From positions 692,612,083-692,676,082 of the forward strand of contig NC_081412.1 in assembly GCF_030272615.1 (NCBI RefSeq): a DNA stretch of 64,000 nucleotides, read 5' to 3'. The stretch comes from Cryptomeria japonica. Taxonomy: Eukaryota; Streptophyta; Pinopsida; Cupressales; Cupressaceae. Under the pieces are notes generated by a model that had not been told where the DNA came from, ran no database searches, and saw only the letters and a program-made list of their open reading frames with translations. Below are positions 22,351 through 32,470 of this stretch, in pieces (position 1 is the first letter of the stretch; each line of letters starts with the position of its first letter). The position numbers were made by a program, and so were the translations under genes.

Positions 22351-25300
22351 TTAGTGAGTAGAAGATAGGGGTAGGACCCCTAACTTACTTCTGAGATACT
22401 CAAAAGTGTCCCTTTGTAGTGGCTTGGTGAAGATATCTGCTATTTGTTCCTTTGTGCTAACATACTCCAACACCACTTTCTTCTCTTGAGCTTCTTCTCT
22501 AAGATAATGATATTTGATAGAGATGTGCTTTGTCTTAGAGTGCATAATAGGATTCTTTGAAATGTTAATGGCACTAGTATTGTCATAGAATATAGTTACT
22601 AGCTCAGTAACTTTCTCATTTATACCTTCTAGCAGTTGTTTGATCCATGCTATGTTGGTACAATTTAATGCTGCAACAACGTATTCAGCTTTTGTTGTTG
22701 ACTGTGAAACACATCCTTGTTTCTTGCTAAGCCAACTCACTAGTCTTTCTCCTAAAAAGAAAGCTCCTCCACTTGTGCTTTTTCTATCATCAATGTTGCC
22801 TACCCAATCAGCATCAGTATAAACTTTTAAATCAAAATTATTCCTTTTCTAATAATACTAAGCCATAATTCTCAGTGCCTTTCAAGTATCTAAAAATTCT
22901 CTTGATTGTTGTCATGTGTGTTTCCTTAAGATCTGCAGAGAATCTTGCAACTATACCTACTGCATGTGCTATGTCTAGCCTATTATGAACAACATATTGC
23001 AACTTTCCAATCATGGATCGGTAAAGTGTCTCATCAATAGATGCAAATTCATCATTCTTTGATAGTTTACAGTTGGTAGTCATAGGAGTACTTACTGGTT
23101 TTGAATCCTCCATTCCAAATTTCTTCAAGATTTCCTTTATGTACTTGGATTGAGTAATGAAAATTTCATCTTTCATTTGCAGTATTTGTAAACCTATAAA
23201 ATACTTTATCTCACCGATTAATGACATCTCAAATTCTTTGCTCATTTCATTTCCAAAGTTCTTACATAGAGAGTCATTTCCACAAAATATAATATCATCA
23301 ACAAATATGGTTGAGATAAGTATTCCATTTTCATCATTCTTCATGTAAATATTGTTGTTCTCACTTGTCCTTATAAAACCAATCTTAATTAAATAAGAGT
23401 GCAATCTTTCATAGCATGCTCTTGGTGCTTGTTTCAGACCATATAAAGATTTGTTCAATTTACATACCTTATCTTTATTATTGTCTTCAGCAAATCCTTT
23501 AGGTTGTTCAATAAAAACTTCTTCTTCTAATATACCATTCAGAAATGCAAGATTTGACATCCATTTGATATAACTTGAAATTATTGTAAGCAGCATATGC
23601 CAACAATCTTCTTACTCCTTCAAGTCTTTCTATAGGTGCAAAAGTTTCACCATAATCAATTCCTTCTTCTTGGGCATAACCTTTGCAAACTAGTCTTGCT
23701 TTATTTCAAATGACCTCTCCTTTTTCATTCAGCTTGTTTCTGAAAATCCATTTTGTACCGATTACATTTTTGTCCTTCGGTCTTGGGACCAATGTCCATG
23801 TGTCATTCTTCTTGATTTGATCAATCTCTTTTGTCATAGCATTTATCCAATCTTCACTGTTAAATGCCTCTTTCACTATTCTCGATTCAAATTCAGCTAT
23901 TAGACATGTGTTCTATCTCAGTTTGTTCCTTGTCATCACTGGATCATCCTTATCTCCTATAATCTGACTTGGTGCATGATGTCTTCTAACATACTTGGCT
24001 AATATAGGCTTGGTAGGCTCTGTATGATCTTCTTCATCACTCAGTAACTAGATATTTTCTTCATTTCCTTCTACAGGTTTCTCGGTAGGACTTGTCGGTT
24101 GAACATAGACAAATTCATCATAATCTTCTGGTTCCTTGGAATTTCCTTCATCATTTCTTTCAGAAAATTCATCAATTTTCACATTTGCACTTTCTACTAT
24201 TTTATTAGATGATTTGATCAGACATTTAAATGCTTTACTTCTAGAAGAATAACTAAGAAATGTTCCTTCTTCACTTTTCTGATCAAACTTGACATTTCTA
24301 TCATCCTTGTGCACATAGCATCTACTTCCAAAGATTTTAAAATAACTTACATTAGGTTTCTTGTCATACTAGATTTCATATGGTGTCTTCAAAGTACCTT
24401 TCTTCAGTTGTACTCGGTTCAGGGTGTAAACTGCAATGCTTATTGCTTCTCTCCAAAATGTTTGTGGCACTTTCTTTTCAATCATGAGGGTTCTGGTACA
24501 ATCCACAATAGATCTATTTCTTCTCTCAACAATTCCATTTTGTTGTGTTCTCAGTGCAGAGACTTGTCTTTTTATACCATGATCATTGCAGAATAAGTTG
24601 AACTCATCAAATGTGAACTCTCCTCCTCTATCTGATCTAAGACATTTTAGTTGTCTTCCTATTTCATTTTCAACTCTTGCCTTGTACCATTTAAACATTT
24701 GAAAAGCTTCTTATTTTTCTTTTAAAAACATTACTGACATCATCCTTGAGTAATCATCCACAAATAATATAAAATATTTGTCACCATAATAACTTTGAAA
24801 TTTCATAGGACCACAAAGATCAGTGTGCACAAGATCTGAAATTCCCTTAGAAGTGTAAGACTTACTTGTAAAGCTTGATCTTGTCATTTTACCCATCTGA
24901 CATCCTCGGCACATAGCATTCTCAGGTTTTTCCAAACTCGGTAGACCTCTTACTCGGTGGTTCTTGCTTATTTTGATCAGATTATCAAAATTTACATGAC
25001 AAAACCTTTTATGCCATAACCAAGTATCATCTATCTTTGCATACAAACATTTATTCCGAGTTGAGTCAAGGTGAAATGTGTTACCTCTTGTTTGTGTCCT
25101 GGTAGTAGCTAACTTTCCATGCTTGTCATGAACTTTGACAATTCCTTTCTGAAATTCTATTCGGTATCCTGTATTGTTTAGTTGTGCTACACTCAACAAA
25201 TTGTATTTCAAACCTTCAACCCAATAAACATCATTGCATCTTGCATTGTCAAGAAGTGTTATGGATCCTTTACCTCTTACCGGACATGGTGCATCATTAC

Positions 25301-26529
25301 CAAATCTTACATAGCCTCCATCATAGTCCTCTAGCATAACAAACTTATGTTTATCACCTGTCATGTGATGTGAGCATCTGCTATCTATGATCCAAGAATC
25401 ATTAATATTTATGTGAGATATTAAGGCTTTTTCTTCATACCTTTCTTCATCTAATCCATCTTTGATAGTCACATAAACTACTTCCTCTGAATTAGTTTCA
25501 TCTGATTTATCATCATTGGATTCCTCATCGGCTATTAAGCATGACTTTCTATCTCTTCTTCTGAAGTCTCGGTGTCCTTTGTAATGATTATCTTTCTGTC
25601 TATCATCTCGGTAATCTCTCTTTTAGTAGAATCTTTGTCAGGATAGTTAGAAGCCATATGTCCTATCTTATCACAATTGAAACATTTCAAAGGTAGTTTT
25701 CCTTTATACTTACCTTTGCCTCTCGGTAACCTTCTAGCTAATAGTGCTTCAAACTCTTCTTGTTTTCTGATTTCCTCATATAGATTGTGTACTTCCTCCA
25801 TGTTCTTGTGAAATATTTCACTTGCTCCACTATGATCTCCTTCAGAGTACTTATACTTTCTTTCATTGTAATCATTAGATTTATCAAGATGAAAAGAACT
25901 AAATGCAGATTCAACTTTATTTATCGATGACCCACTATTATCAAAGTTACTTAACTCAGATGCATGCAGCTTACCAATAGTAGAATCTAAAGAAACTAGC
26001 ATATTAGGTATAGACCTCAATTCATTGATTGCAGAGACTCAGATTACATAAGATGATAGAAGGGTTCTTAACAACTTGTTATATCCTTTTCTTCAATAGT
26101 TCCACCTGCTCCTTTGATTTGATTGACAATCTCTTTTAGTCTTGTACTATACTGGGTTATGTCCTCACCTTCATTCATCCTCATAGATTCAAGTTGTCCT
26201 CTTAGACTATCCACTTTTTCTCTTTGAACATGTTCATCTCCTCCATACACAGATATGAGCTTGTCCCACATTGCCTTTGCATCATTGCAGCTTTCTAGAT
26301 CATTAAACTTTGAATTGGTCAATGCAGATGTTATTTCAATCATTGCTTGGATATGTTCTTTCTTTGCTTTTATCTCTTCCCTAGTCAATGGATAGGTACT
26401 CAGTGTGATGAAATAATTCTCCAGATAATATACAACATATTCTCCAATTCTTGATAGGTGCAACTTCATCCTTTTCTGCCATGTAGAGAAACTTGACTTG
26501 TTCAGCTTCGGTGCATCCCTCTTATACAT
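22351..26529 (-). pseudogene. RE-G gag-pol polyprotein, lightly broken
   Basis: The start at 26529 (MYKRDAPKLNKSSFSTWQKR) begins a UBN2-type gag running to about 26068, then a frameshift. The knuckle near 25655-25700 reads CFNCDKIGHMASNY, with the last Cys replaced by Tyr. The protease motif near 25355-25390 reads DSRCSHHMTGD, with the active-site Gly replaced by Arg. The pre-integrase stretch WLWHKRFCHVNF is near 24990-25025. The integrase core has HTDLCGP (about 24815), LRSDRGGEF (about 24610-24640) and QNGIVERRN (about 24515-24545), so all three acidic residues are present. RT runs about 23840-22850 with FVDDIIF near 23285-23310. RNase H ends at 22351 (YDNTSAINISKN; the usual YCDN reads FYDN). 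Breaks occur near 26065, 25530, 24710, 24365, 24050, 23590 and 22845. Confidence 0.93.
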
Positions 26530-26580
26530 CTTTGGATCTTTTCCTCAAGTACCTTTAAACTTTTCCTTCCAGAGTCCAAT

Positions 26581-26592
26581 GCTCTAATACCA
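26581..26592 (-). promoter_or_regulatory. RE-G primer-binding site
   Basis: The minus strand reads TGGTATTAGAGC, two bases inside the 5' LTR end: the Met-tRNA site with one change. Confidence 0.85.
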
Positions 26593-26594
26593 AT

Positions 26595-28138
26595 TGATAG
26601 TTCTGATACTTTAAGATAAGTACAGATGCCAAGCTAATAAGATGAGAGGGGGGGGTGAATCATACAAACTTAATCTTCCATAAAAACATCAGATTCAACC
26701 TAGGTAACATATACATCAGTAATATAACCAAAACTGCTAAACATGCAAACTCAAAAGCATATAAACATCATAACACTCATAACACCAAATTTAACATGGA
26801 AACCCAAATAGGGAAAAACCACTGTGGGATTTCAGACCCACTAGGAAATATACTCTTCTAGAGTATGCTCGATTGAAAGAAAATCTTGTTAAAGATTACA
26901 AACACATTGCTAGATGTGACCCGGTTAAGGGATTTCCCTCAAATCTATTAGGATCTTCACCTTGTCAGAAGTGACCTTGTTAAAGGATTTCAAACACTCA
27001 ATTAGAATGTCACCTTGCTAGAGGGTTTTACAAATAAGACTGTTAAGTCCACTCGATTAAGAGATTTTCTGTTACTTCACTAAATAACATTAATAAAAAT
27101 CTATCTGCAATTTCACATCTAAAATGCTAAAGCAGATTCTTATTTTCTTAATACAATATAGACATAGAACTAATCTTGTCCATCAGCTCAGCTCTATACT
27201 CTATTATTCAAAACAGGTCTTCAAGCTTCTATGCTCGGTAATCACTATGTAGCATCCCTGTGCATACACTTGCCCACATGCATTGTTCATCAATAGTTCC
27301 CTACTTATAAACAATTCACCAACCGCTTAATCTCCTTGATCACATTTCCCATGATCAATCATAGCCATCAAATCTTCAAACTTAGACCAGGTTCAATGTA
27401 TCCTTTGATCTGAAAATGTTTTACCCTATCTTGGAACTTGCATACATTTCTTGGAACTTGTGCTAGGGTATTGCAATTCAATCTAAGCTGTAGATCTTCT
27501 TGCCGATTTTCCTTTTCCATAGATTCTTTAACAAACTTCATTCACAGCATACCAATCATTTAATCATGGCCAGCTCATCAACTTCCTTCATTAAATAACG
27601 CTTGTAATCATTTAATGCATTCTATTACAGCTCGGTTACAACTTGGTTACAACTTTGGGAATACTAAACTTCACTCGGTAGACATTCTGCCTTCATTAAC
27701 TGATAGCGATAACCTTAGGGTTTACTGACTAGGTTCCTTAGGGTTTACCAACTAGGTTCTTTGCTTGGTAACATAGTATAGTATTAACCTTTCAATCAAT
27801 AGCATATGTAGGATATCAAAACAATCTAATCATCATGATCTCATCATTGTCTAACTCGGTAATAGTTGCCCATTGAATAACTTATTTCTCCCCTTATTCA
27901 TCATATTCTTTTTGTGTCTTTTACCGACATCTTTATACTCATCAAATCATACTTCTCAAGATATGGCAACATCATACTGAATTAGAAAATTGATTTCTTG
28001 ACATCAATGATAAAATAATAATATTAAGATAGTAAACATCCCTAATCAGTTATATCCATAATCTTCAACAACCTTCTCAATATCCTTATTGAAATGCAAA
28101 CAATCTTCCATTGTCTGTTATAATGCCAAATGCCAACA
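26595..28138 (-). repeat. RE-G 5' LTR (1544 bp, with 36-bp terminal extension)
   Basis: Collinear with 20442-21927 up to 28102 (AAATGCAAACA), then 36 further bases ending in a second AAATGCCAACA at 28138. Because the duplication aatat follows 28138 and not 28102, the inserted DNA ended at 28138. There is also a local duplication of CCTTAGGGTTTAC(C/T) near 27714-27745 that the other LTR lacks. Confidence 0.88.
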
Positions 28139-28143
28139 AATAT
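28139..28143. repeat. RE-G target-site duplication, right copy
   Basis: aatat, matching 20437-20441; fixes the outer end of RE-G at 28138. Confidence 0.88.
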
Positions 28144-28700
28144 GTTGTGGATAAGTTCATTCTTATTGAAATTTATAGACAAGCGGTTGAAGTTAACAAA
28201 AGGTGTGCAAAAAATAAGGGTGTATCCAATTCCTAATAGGCCTCAAATACTATTTGTGCAACTCCCAACTTGATGCTCAAACCATTGAGAGGTATGTGGT
28301 TAAATTCACTATAAACTTATGAAAGAAGGTTTCCCTTTGATACTAAGGATTTTGATAAAACAAATTTGTAGTTAGGTGCTATCTTCTATCACATTTAACA
28401 CCTAGAAGATTATTGTACTAACCCTTCAAATGACTATAAGGTTAAGAAAAGAAGTTGGATGAGAATGACTCTTCGACAAATTATCACCTTTAGACTAAAT
28501 TAGAGTATCTTTGATGTAGAAGATGATGAATCAAACTTGGTAGATCCAATATAAGTTAATCACATCCAAATCCGTCTAATTCTACCTACATATTAGGACC
28601 TCAAGGAGCTAAATGGCATTGTAGAACAAGGCAATCCCAACCAAACAATTTCTTTATCAAGTATAGTATCTCGTCTACGGTAAAAGTAGAAAGTTGTGTC
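28139..28700 (+). pseudogene. RE-N: decayed copy of the RE-M extra ORF, second part
   Basis: After removing RE-G and one copy of aatat, the frame continues KLPKYVVDKFILIEIYRQAVEV. RE-M has RLSHFCSDCFVLVEICRQLSTV at the same place (about 49527-49600). Several stops follow (for example near 28237). Recognisable similarity fades after about 28400, although the frame keeps long readable pieces such as FPFDTKDFDKTNL. Continuity across the insertion confirms both the nesting and the reading frame. Confidence 0.68.
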
Positions 28701-29440
28701 ACAATTTATATATAAAGGAAATGGTCAATGTTGATTCAACTTTTTAAATTAAATCAATAGAAAGTGAAATCTATGTTTTGAATTTTGAAATGATCTAAAC
28801 TAATAAAATTCAGATTCTTTTGTCTATTTTATGTTTGTAATTTTAACAAAAATTTAAAAAATTATTTGAATGTAGTTTTTTATAAAGTAAATACTATAAT
28901 TTAGTTGTTGATAAATGTTGAAATTGAAGTTACACATGCCACCACACTTTATTTAGTAAATTTTACCCTTTTTTCTTCAATTTTGTGTCTATATTAATAA
29001 TTTGAAACTTTAGTGCATAGATATATTTTTTTACTAATTTCTATAAATATATATTTTTCAATAAATTTAAAAAGTTGTGTGTGCTGAAATATAACTCCTT
29101 CCAATTCCCACCACATTTTTTCTTAATTATTTATCCAAATTAGAAAAGAATTATATCATCTTGACATAGATTTTTTCTCTATGCATCATATTTTTTTTTT
29201 TTAAATTAAATAAATTTAAGTAATTTTCCTTGACAAGATAATCAACCTCATATTTTAGTGTTGATGGCCTACTTTCAATAAAAATAAAATATAAAATATA
29301 AAATATAAAAACTAATTAAAATATTAAAAAACATACATTTTGGAAAATTCACTTATAGATCTATAAAAGGAAATTTTTCATTTCAAAAAAAATATTATTT
29401 ATAGGAGTAGGAGTTGTTCAAATACTGATATTTTTTAATT
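28701..29440. other. AT-rich stretch without genes
   Basis: Very AT-rich, with long A/T runs and a short tandem (ATAAAATATAAAATATAAAA, about 29280-29312). No ORF, LTR end or RNA gene is visible. It may continue RE-N beyond recognition. Confidence 0.5.
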
Positions 29441-29724
29441 TTTTTTTTTTTTGGTAATTAGACACTCTAGTGTCATGAAATTGTGACCCTTGCAGTTTAT
29501 GACCACGTTAGGGTCTTCACATTGGTGATTCAAATCCCTAAGCTTGATCGGAGACCCGAGACTTGCTCAACCCCTGAAAGCTTCCTTGTTCTGCCCTCCA
29601 CACAGCCTAAACATGCTTCTTGTCCTAAGACAAGGGCAGGACATGGGCGTGGGGCATGGCCCCCCTATCCCCCCTAGGATAGGGGTGTGGTGCACTTGTC
29701 CTTGCCCTATTTTGGGGCCCCTAG
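29441..29724. other. GC-rich island next to RE-J
   Basis: In contrast to its neighbours this stretch is rich in G and C. It contains the near-palindrome CCTATCCCCCCTAGGATAGG (about 29661-29681) and a GGGGCCCC motif at 29714-29721. Two short overlapping plus-strand frames are open but have no recognisable product. It borders the RE-J 5' LTR. It could be the left half of the sequence RE-J landed in; the right half would begin at 37593. Confidence 0.5.
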
Positions 29725-31309
29725 TGTAGGAGCACCCTTCCAAACTATTTCTTTTTCTTTGTTTTGTTGGTGTTATGCTTCTTATGAAGCCATTCTACAT
29801 GAATAAGAGCCATGAGCTCATGTGTGTTAGACTAGGTCCTAGTTCTAGGTCCTTAGTGTTTGTTGTGATTTCTTGTGTAGGAGAGGTTGAGTGTGCCTGG
29901 AATGTGTGTTAGGCCACATTGTCATGTTGATGTCCTTAGGGTAGCCCAAAATAGGCTTAGGAGTCATGAAAAGCAACAATGGCAAAGTTGCTCAAAAGAT
30001 GCAAAAGTTGCATGACAACTTTTAAAAGTTGTCAAGCAACTTGTCCACCCAAAAGGGTCATAGACCCTTGTTGAGCATGGAGAGCCATAATTTTGGCACA
30101 TCAACTAAGGTATAGGTAGTATAAGTACTTGCAAATCCTAAATGAATGTGTTGGATGTCAGACTTTGTACGACCCTAGCAAAAAGTTCAGACTGAGACTA
30201 TAAAATTGTTACCAATCAGTTTGAATGAAGGAAACAAGCAAATTAATGGATTGAGATATGTCCAAAACTATGTGGTTTGTCTTCCATGGTGTAAATAATT
30301 TCATTTCAAGAAATTAGTTTAGGATTTTACTTGCAGATTGAGTGAGTTTGTAAATAGTTTGTAAATTGTCTTCTTACTGTCCATTTTTGGATAGGATTGT
30401 GTAAATGAAGTCTTAACTCAATTCCCCTTTGTGGAAACACCATGAAACCATGGGGAATGAGAGTGAATACCCTGTACTATAGTCCCATGCAAGCAGGGCC
30501 CTTGGAAATGTAGGAAGGCCAAGCAAAGACCTAATCCTAGGCGAGACTACACAGTGCCTGGTTAGGAGAGGTTAGATTGCAGAGGTCTTGGAGAGCAAGG
30601 TTGGATAGAGGAGAGTACATCCTTTGGAGGAGGTGTAGAGGAGTGTTAGAAGCATCATTGGTGTGAAGGAGGAGCCTCCACCAATCCAAACAAGGTGGCT
30701 AAAACACTAAACACTCACTCTAACCCAGGTAGACCCTAGAAACCCTCACAAAACCCTTAAAAACACCAAAATTCCCCCTAGGCACTGTACGGCCACTTGG
30801 AGGCCCAAAACCTAGAAAATACTTGAGCCCTTGCCAATTGAATGGTATTCCATTTTGGGAGTTAGGGTTGGTTGTGCATCATTTGTGAGAGGGAGCCCTT
30901 GAAGACTGGTTAGGAGGCCTAATTGGTCCTAATCCTTGTAGCCCTATTTGAAGGCAAAAACCCAAATTTGTGAAATCTGTAAGGGGTTAGAATCTTGAAA
31001 CCTCTTGGGGGCTCATGAATGGGTGGATAGACCATGAAATAGACCTACAACAACCTTGCTAAGACCTTGGAAGGTGTGGAACAATATTAGCCCTTATTAG
31101 CCATAGTAAGGGGTTTTGAGTCTCATGAGTAGGTGAGACCTTAGGAGCAGCATTGCAACTCATTGGTGGGTGGATTGGGCATGGTCAGGGGATTCCTCAA
31201 GAAAAGGGAAGTCCTAGAGACCCTAGGGTGTGTAGAGAACACCAGGTGATCCAAGGAAAGGATCCAAGGGCATAGACTAAGCTAGTCTATCCCAAACCCT
31301 ATTCCATCA
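29725..31309 (+). repeat. RE-J 5' LTR (1585 bp)
   Basis: Starts TGTAGGAGCACCC and ends CCTATTCCATCA before the primer site. It is collinear with 36008-37592 throughout, with scattered base changes (a few per hundred by eye). The LTR holds no box like those of the copia LTRs. A near-perfect repeat AAGTTGC...CAACTTTTAAAAGTTG lies at about 29983-30030. Confidence 0.92.
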
Positions 31310-31312
31310 GAT

Positions 31313-31324
31313 TGGTATCAGAGC
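31313..31324 (+). promoter_or_regulatory. RE-J primer-binding site
   Basis: TGGTATCAGAGC, perfect Met-tRNA type, lies three bases after the 5' LTR. Confidence 0.92.
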
Positions 31325-31389
31325 AAAGTAAAAGACTTGTTGGACTATGCATGTCTGTATATACTAGTGAATCAGTAGGGGAGAGAAGA

Positions 31390-32470
31390 ATGGTTACTAA
31401 TGTAGAGCTAGCTAGAGAAGTAGAAGAGAAGAAGGAGAAGAACAGACTCCTTGAAGCAGCTATGAGTGAGATGAGGGATAAACTGTAGGAAGTGGTGGAT
31501 TAGAGGACACATGAACCTTGGGATGAAGACACCAAGGGTAAAGGCAAGAGAACTATAGACATAGATGATATAATTCCTAAACCACATCCCTTTTTCAATG
31601 AAGAACCTTTTGTGAAGGCTATTAAGGCCTTGAACACCAAAGCCTTTGAAGGATTGCCACATTTCAATGGAAGAATGGACATCGATACTATTACGGAATA
31701 GATTGAGGACATGGAAAACCACTTTAAGTGTGAAGGAGTGACAGAGGCTCAAAAGGTTAAAGTTGCCAAATCAAGATTAAGGGGAGAAGCTTTGACATGA
31801 TGGAAGTACCTGCAAGAAGAGAGAGTTAGTATGGGAAAGCTACCTATTGTAAATTGGAAGGCCATGGTGAGTAAGAATAAGGAAAACTACTTACCAGAGG
31901 ATTATGAAGTCCAACTTCATAAGATGAGACAAGGATTGAAGCAAAAATATCTTGATGTAACCTCCTACACTGAAGAGTTTCAAAAAATTTGTCTTAGATC
32001 TAAGGTCCAAGAAGATGAATCTATTAAGGTGGCTAGGTATCTAAGCGGCCTAAAGTGGAACATACAAGAGGAGATAAGCCTATGGACTCCTACTATTGTT
32101 CAAAAGTGTCATTAGCTTGCTACCAAGGTAGAAGAGAGGAACAAAAGGAAAGCAGACTCCAATAACAGGGGTAGAGGCAGAGGTAAAGACCAAGTGAATC
32201 ACCGAGGTGGTTACCAAAGCAAGACAAATGAGTAGAGTACCAAGGAGAAGCCAAGCTGACTGAGCATGGTAGTGAAACCAATCTCAGAGGAGGACATTCT
32301 AGGGGAAGAGGTGCACAAGGTGGTCCAAATAGGGGTAGAGGTACTAGCAGAGGTAACTCCTATTTTGCAACTATGAAGTGTTACAATTGTGGACAATTGG
32401 GACACCTGGCATATAGATGCCCTGACAAGCCTACATCATCAAATAGTGGAAAGAGGGTTGCTTATGCACA
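31390..32470 (+). pseudogene. RE-J gag, broken
   Basis: The first ATG after the primer site in the gag frame is 31390 (MVTNVELAREVEEKKEKNR). Stops interrupt it (about 31486, 31501, 31699, 31798). The core is a Ty3-type gag: LPHFNGRMDIDTITE near 31655-31700, then VKVAKSRLRGEALT and LHKMRQGLKQKYLDVTSYTE, KVARYLSGLKW. A frameshift lies between about 32210 and 32330. The knuckle CYNCGQLGHLAYRC (32379-32420) is intact in the frame that continues into protease. An RGRGRGK stretch precedes the frameshift. Confidence 0.88.

Larger units (their letters stand above)
20442..28138 (-). mobile_element. RE-G: Ty1-copia element, both LTRs present
   Basis: Minus strand. The 5' LTR is at 26595-28138, the 3' LTR at 20442-21927, with gag-pol between. 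The 5-bp duplication aatat stands at 20437-20441 and 28139-28143. The two LTRs are very similar over most of their length; the RE-G 5' LTR has an extra segment of about 36 bp at its outer end. Gag-pol is less broken than in RE-A, RE-C and RE-K but still carries stops, so RE-G is one of the younger insertions here. Confidence 0.93.

Noticed and set aside
29660-29724. GC-rich palindrome as a rho-independent terminator or RNA gene
   Set aside because: Bacterial-type terminators are not expected in this plant DNA, and no RNA gene structure is visible.
31408-31752. Minus-strand 114-codon frame in the RE-J gag
   Set aside because: Opposite to recognisable gypsy gag; hydrophobic composition results from antisense reading.
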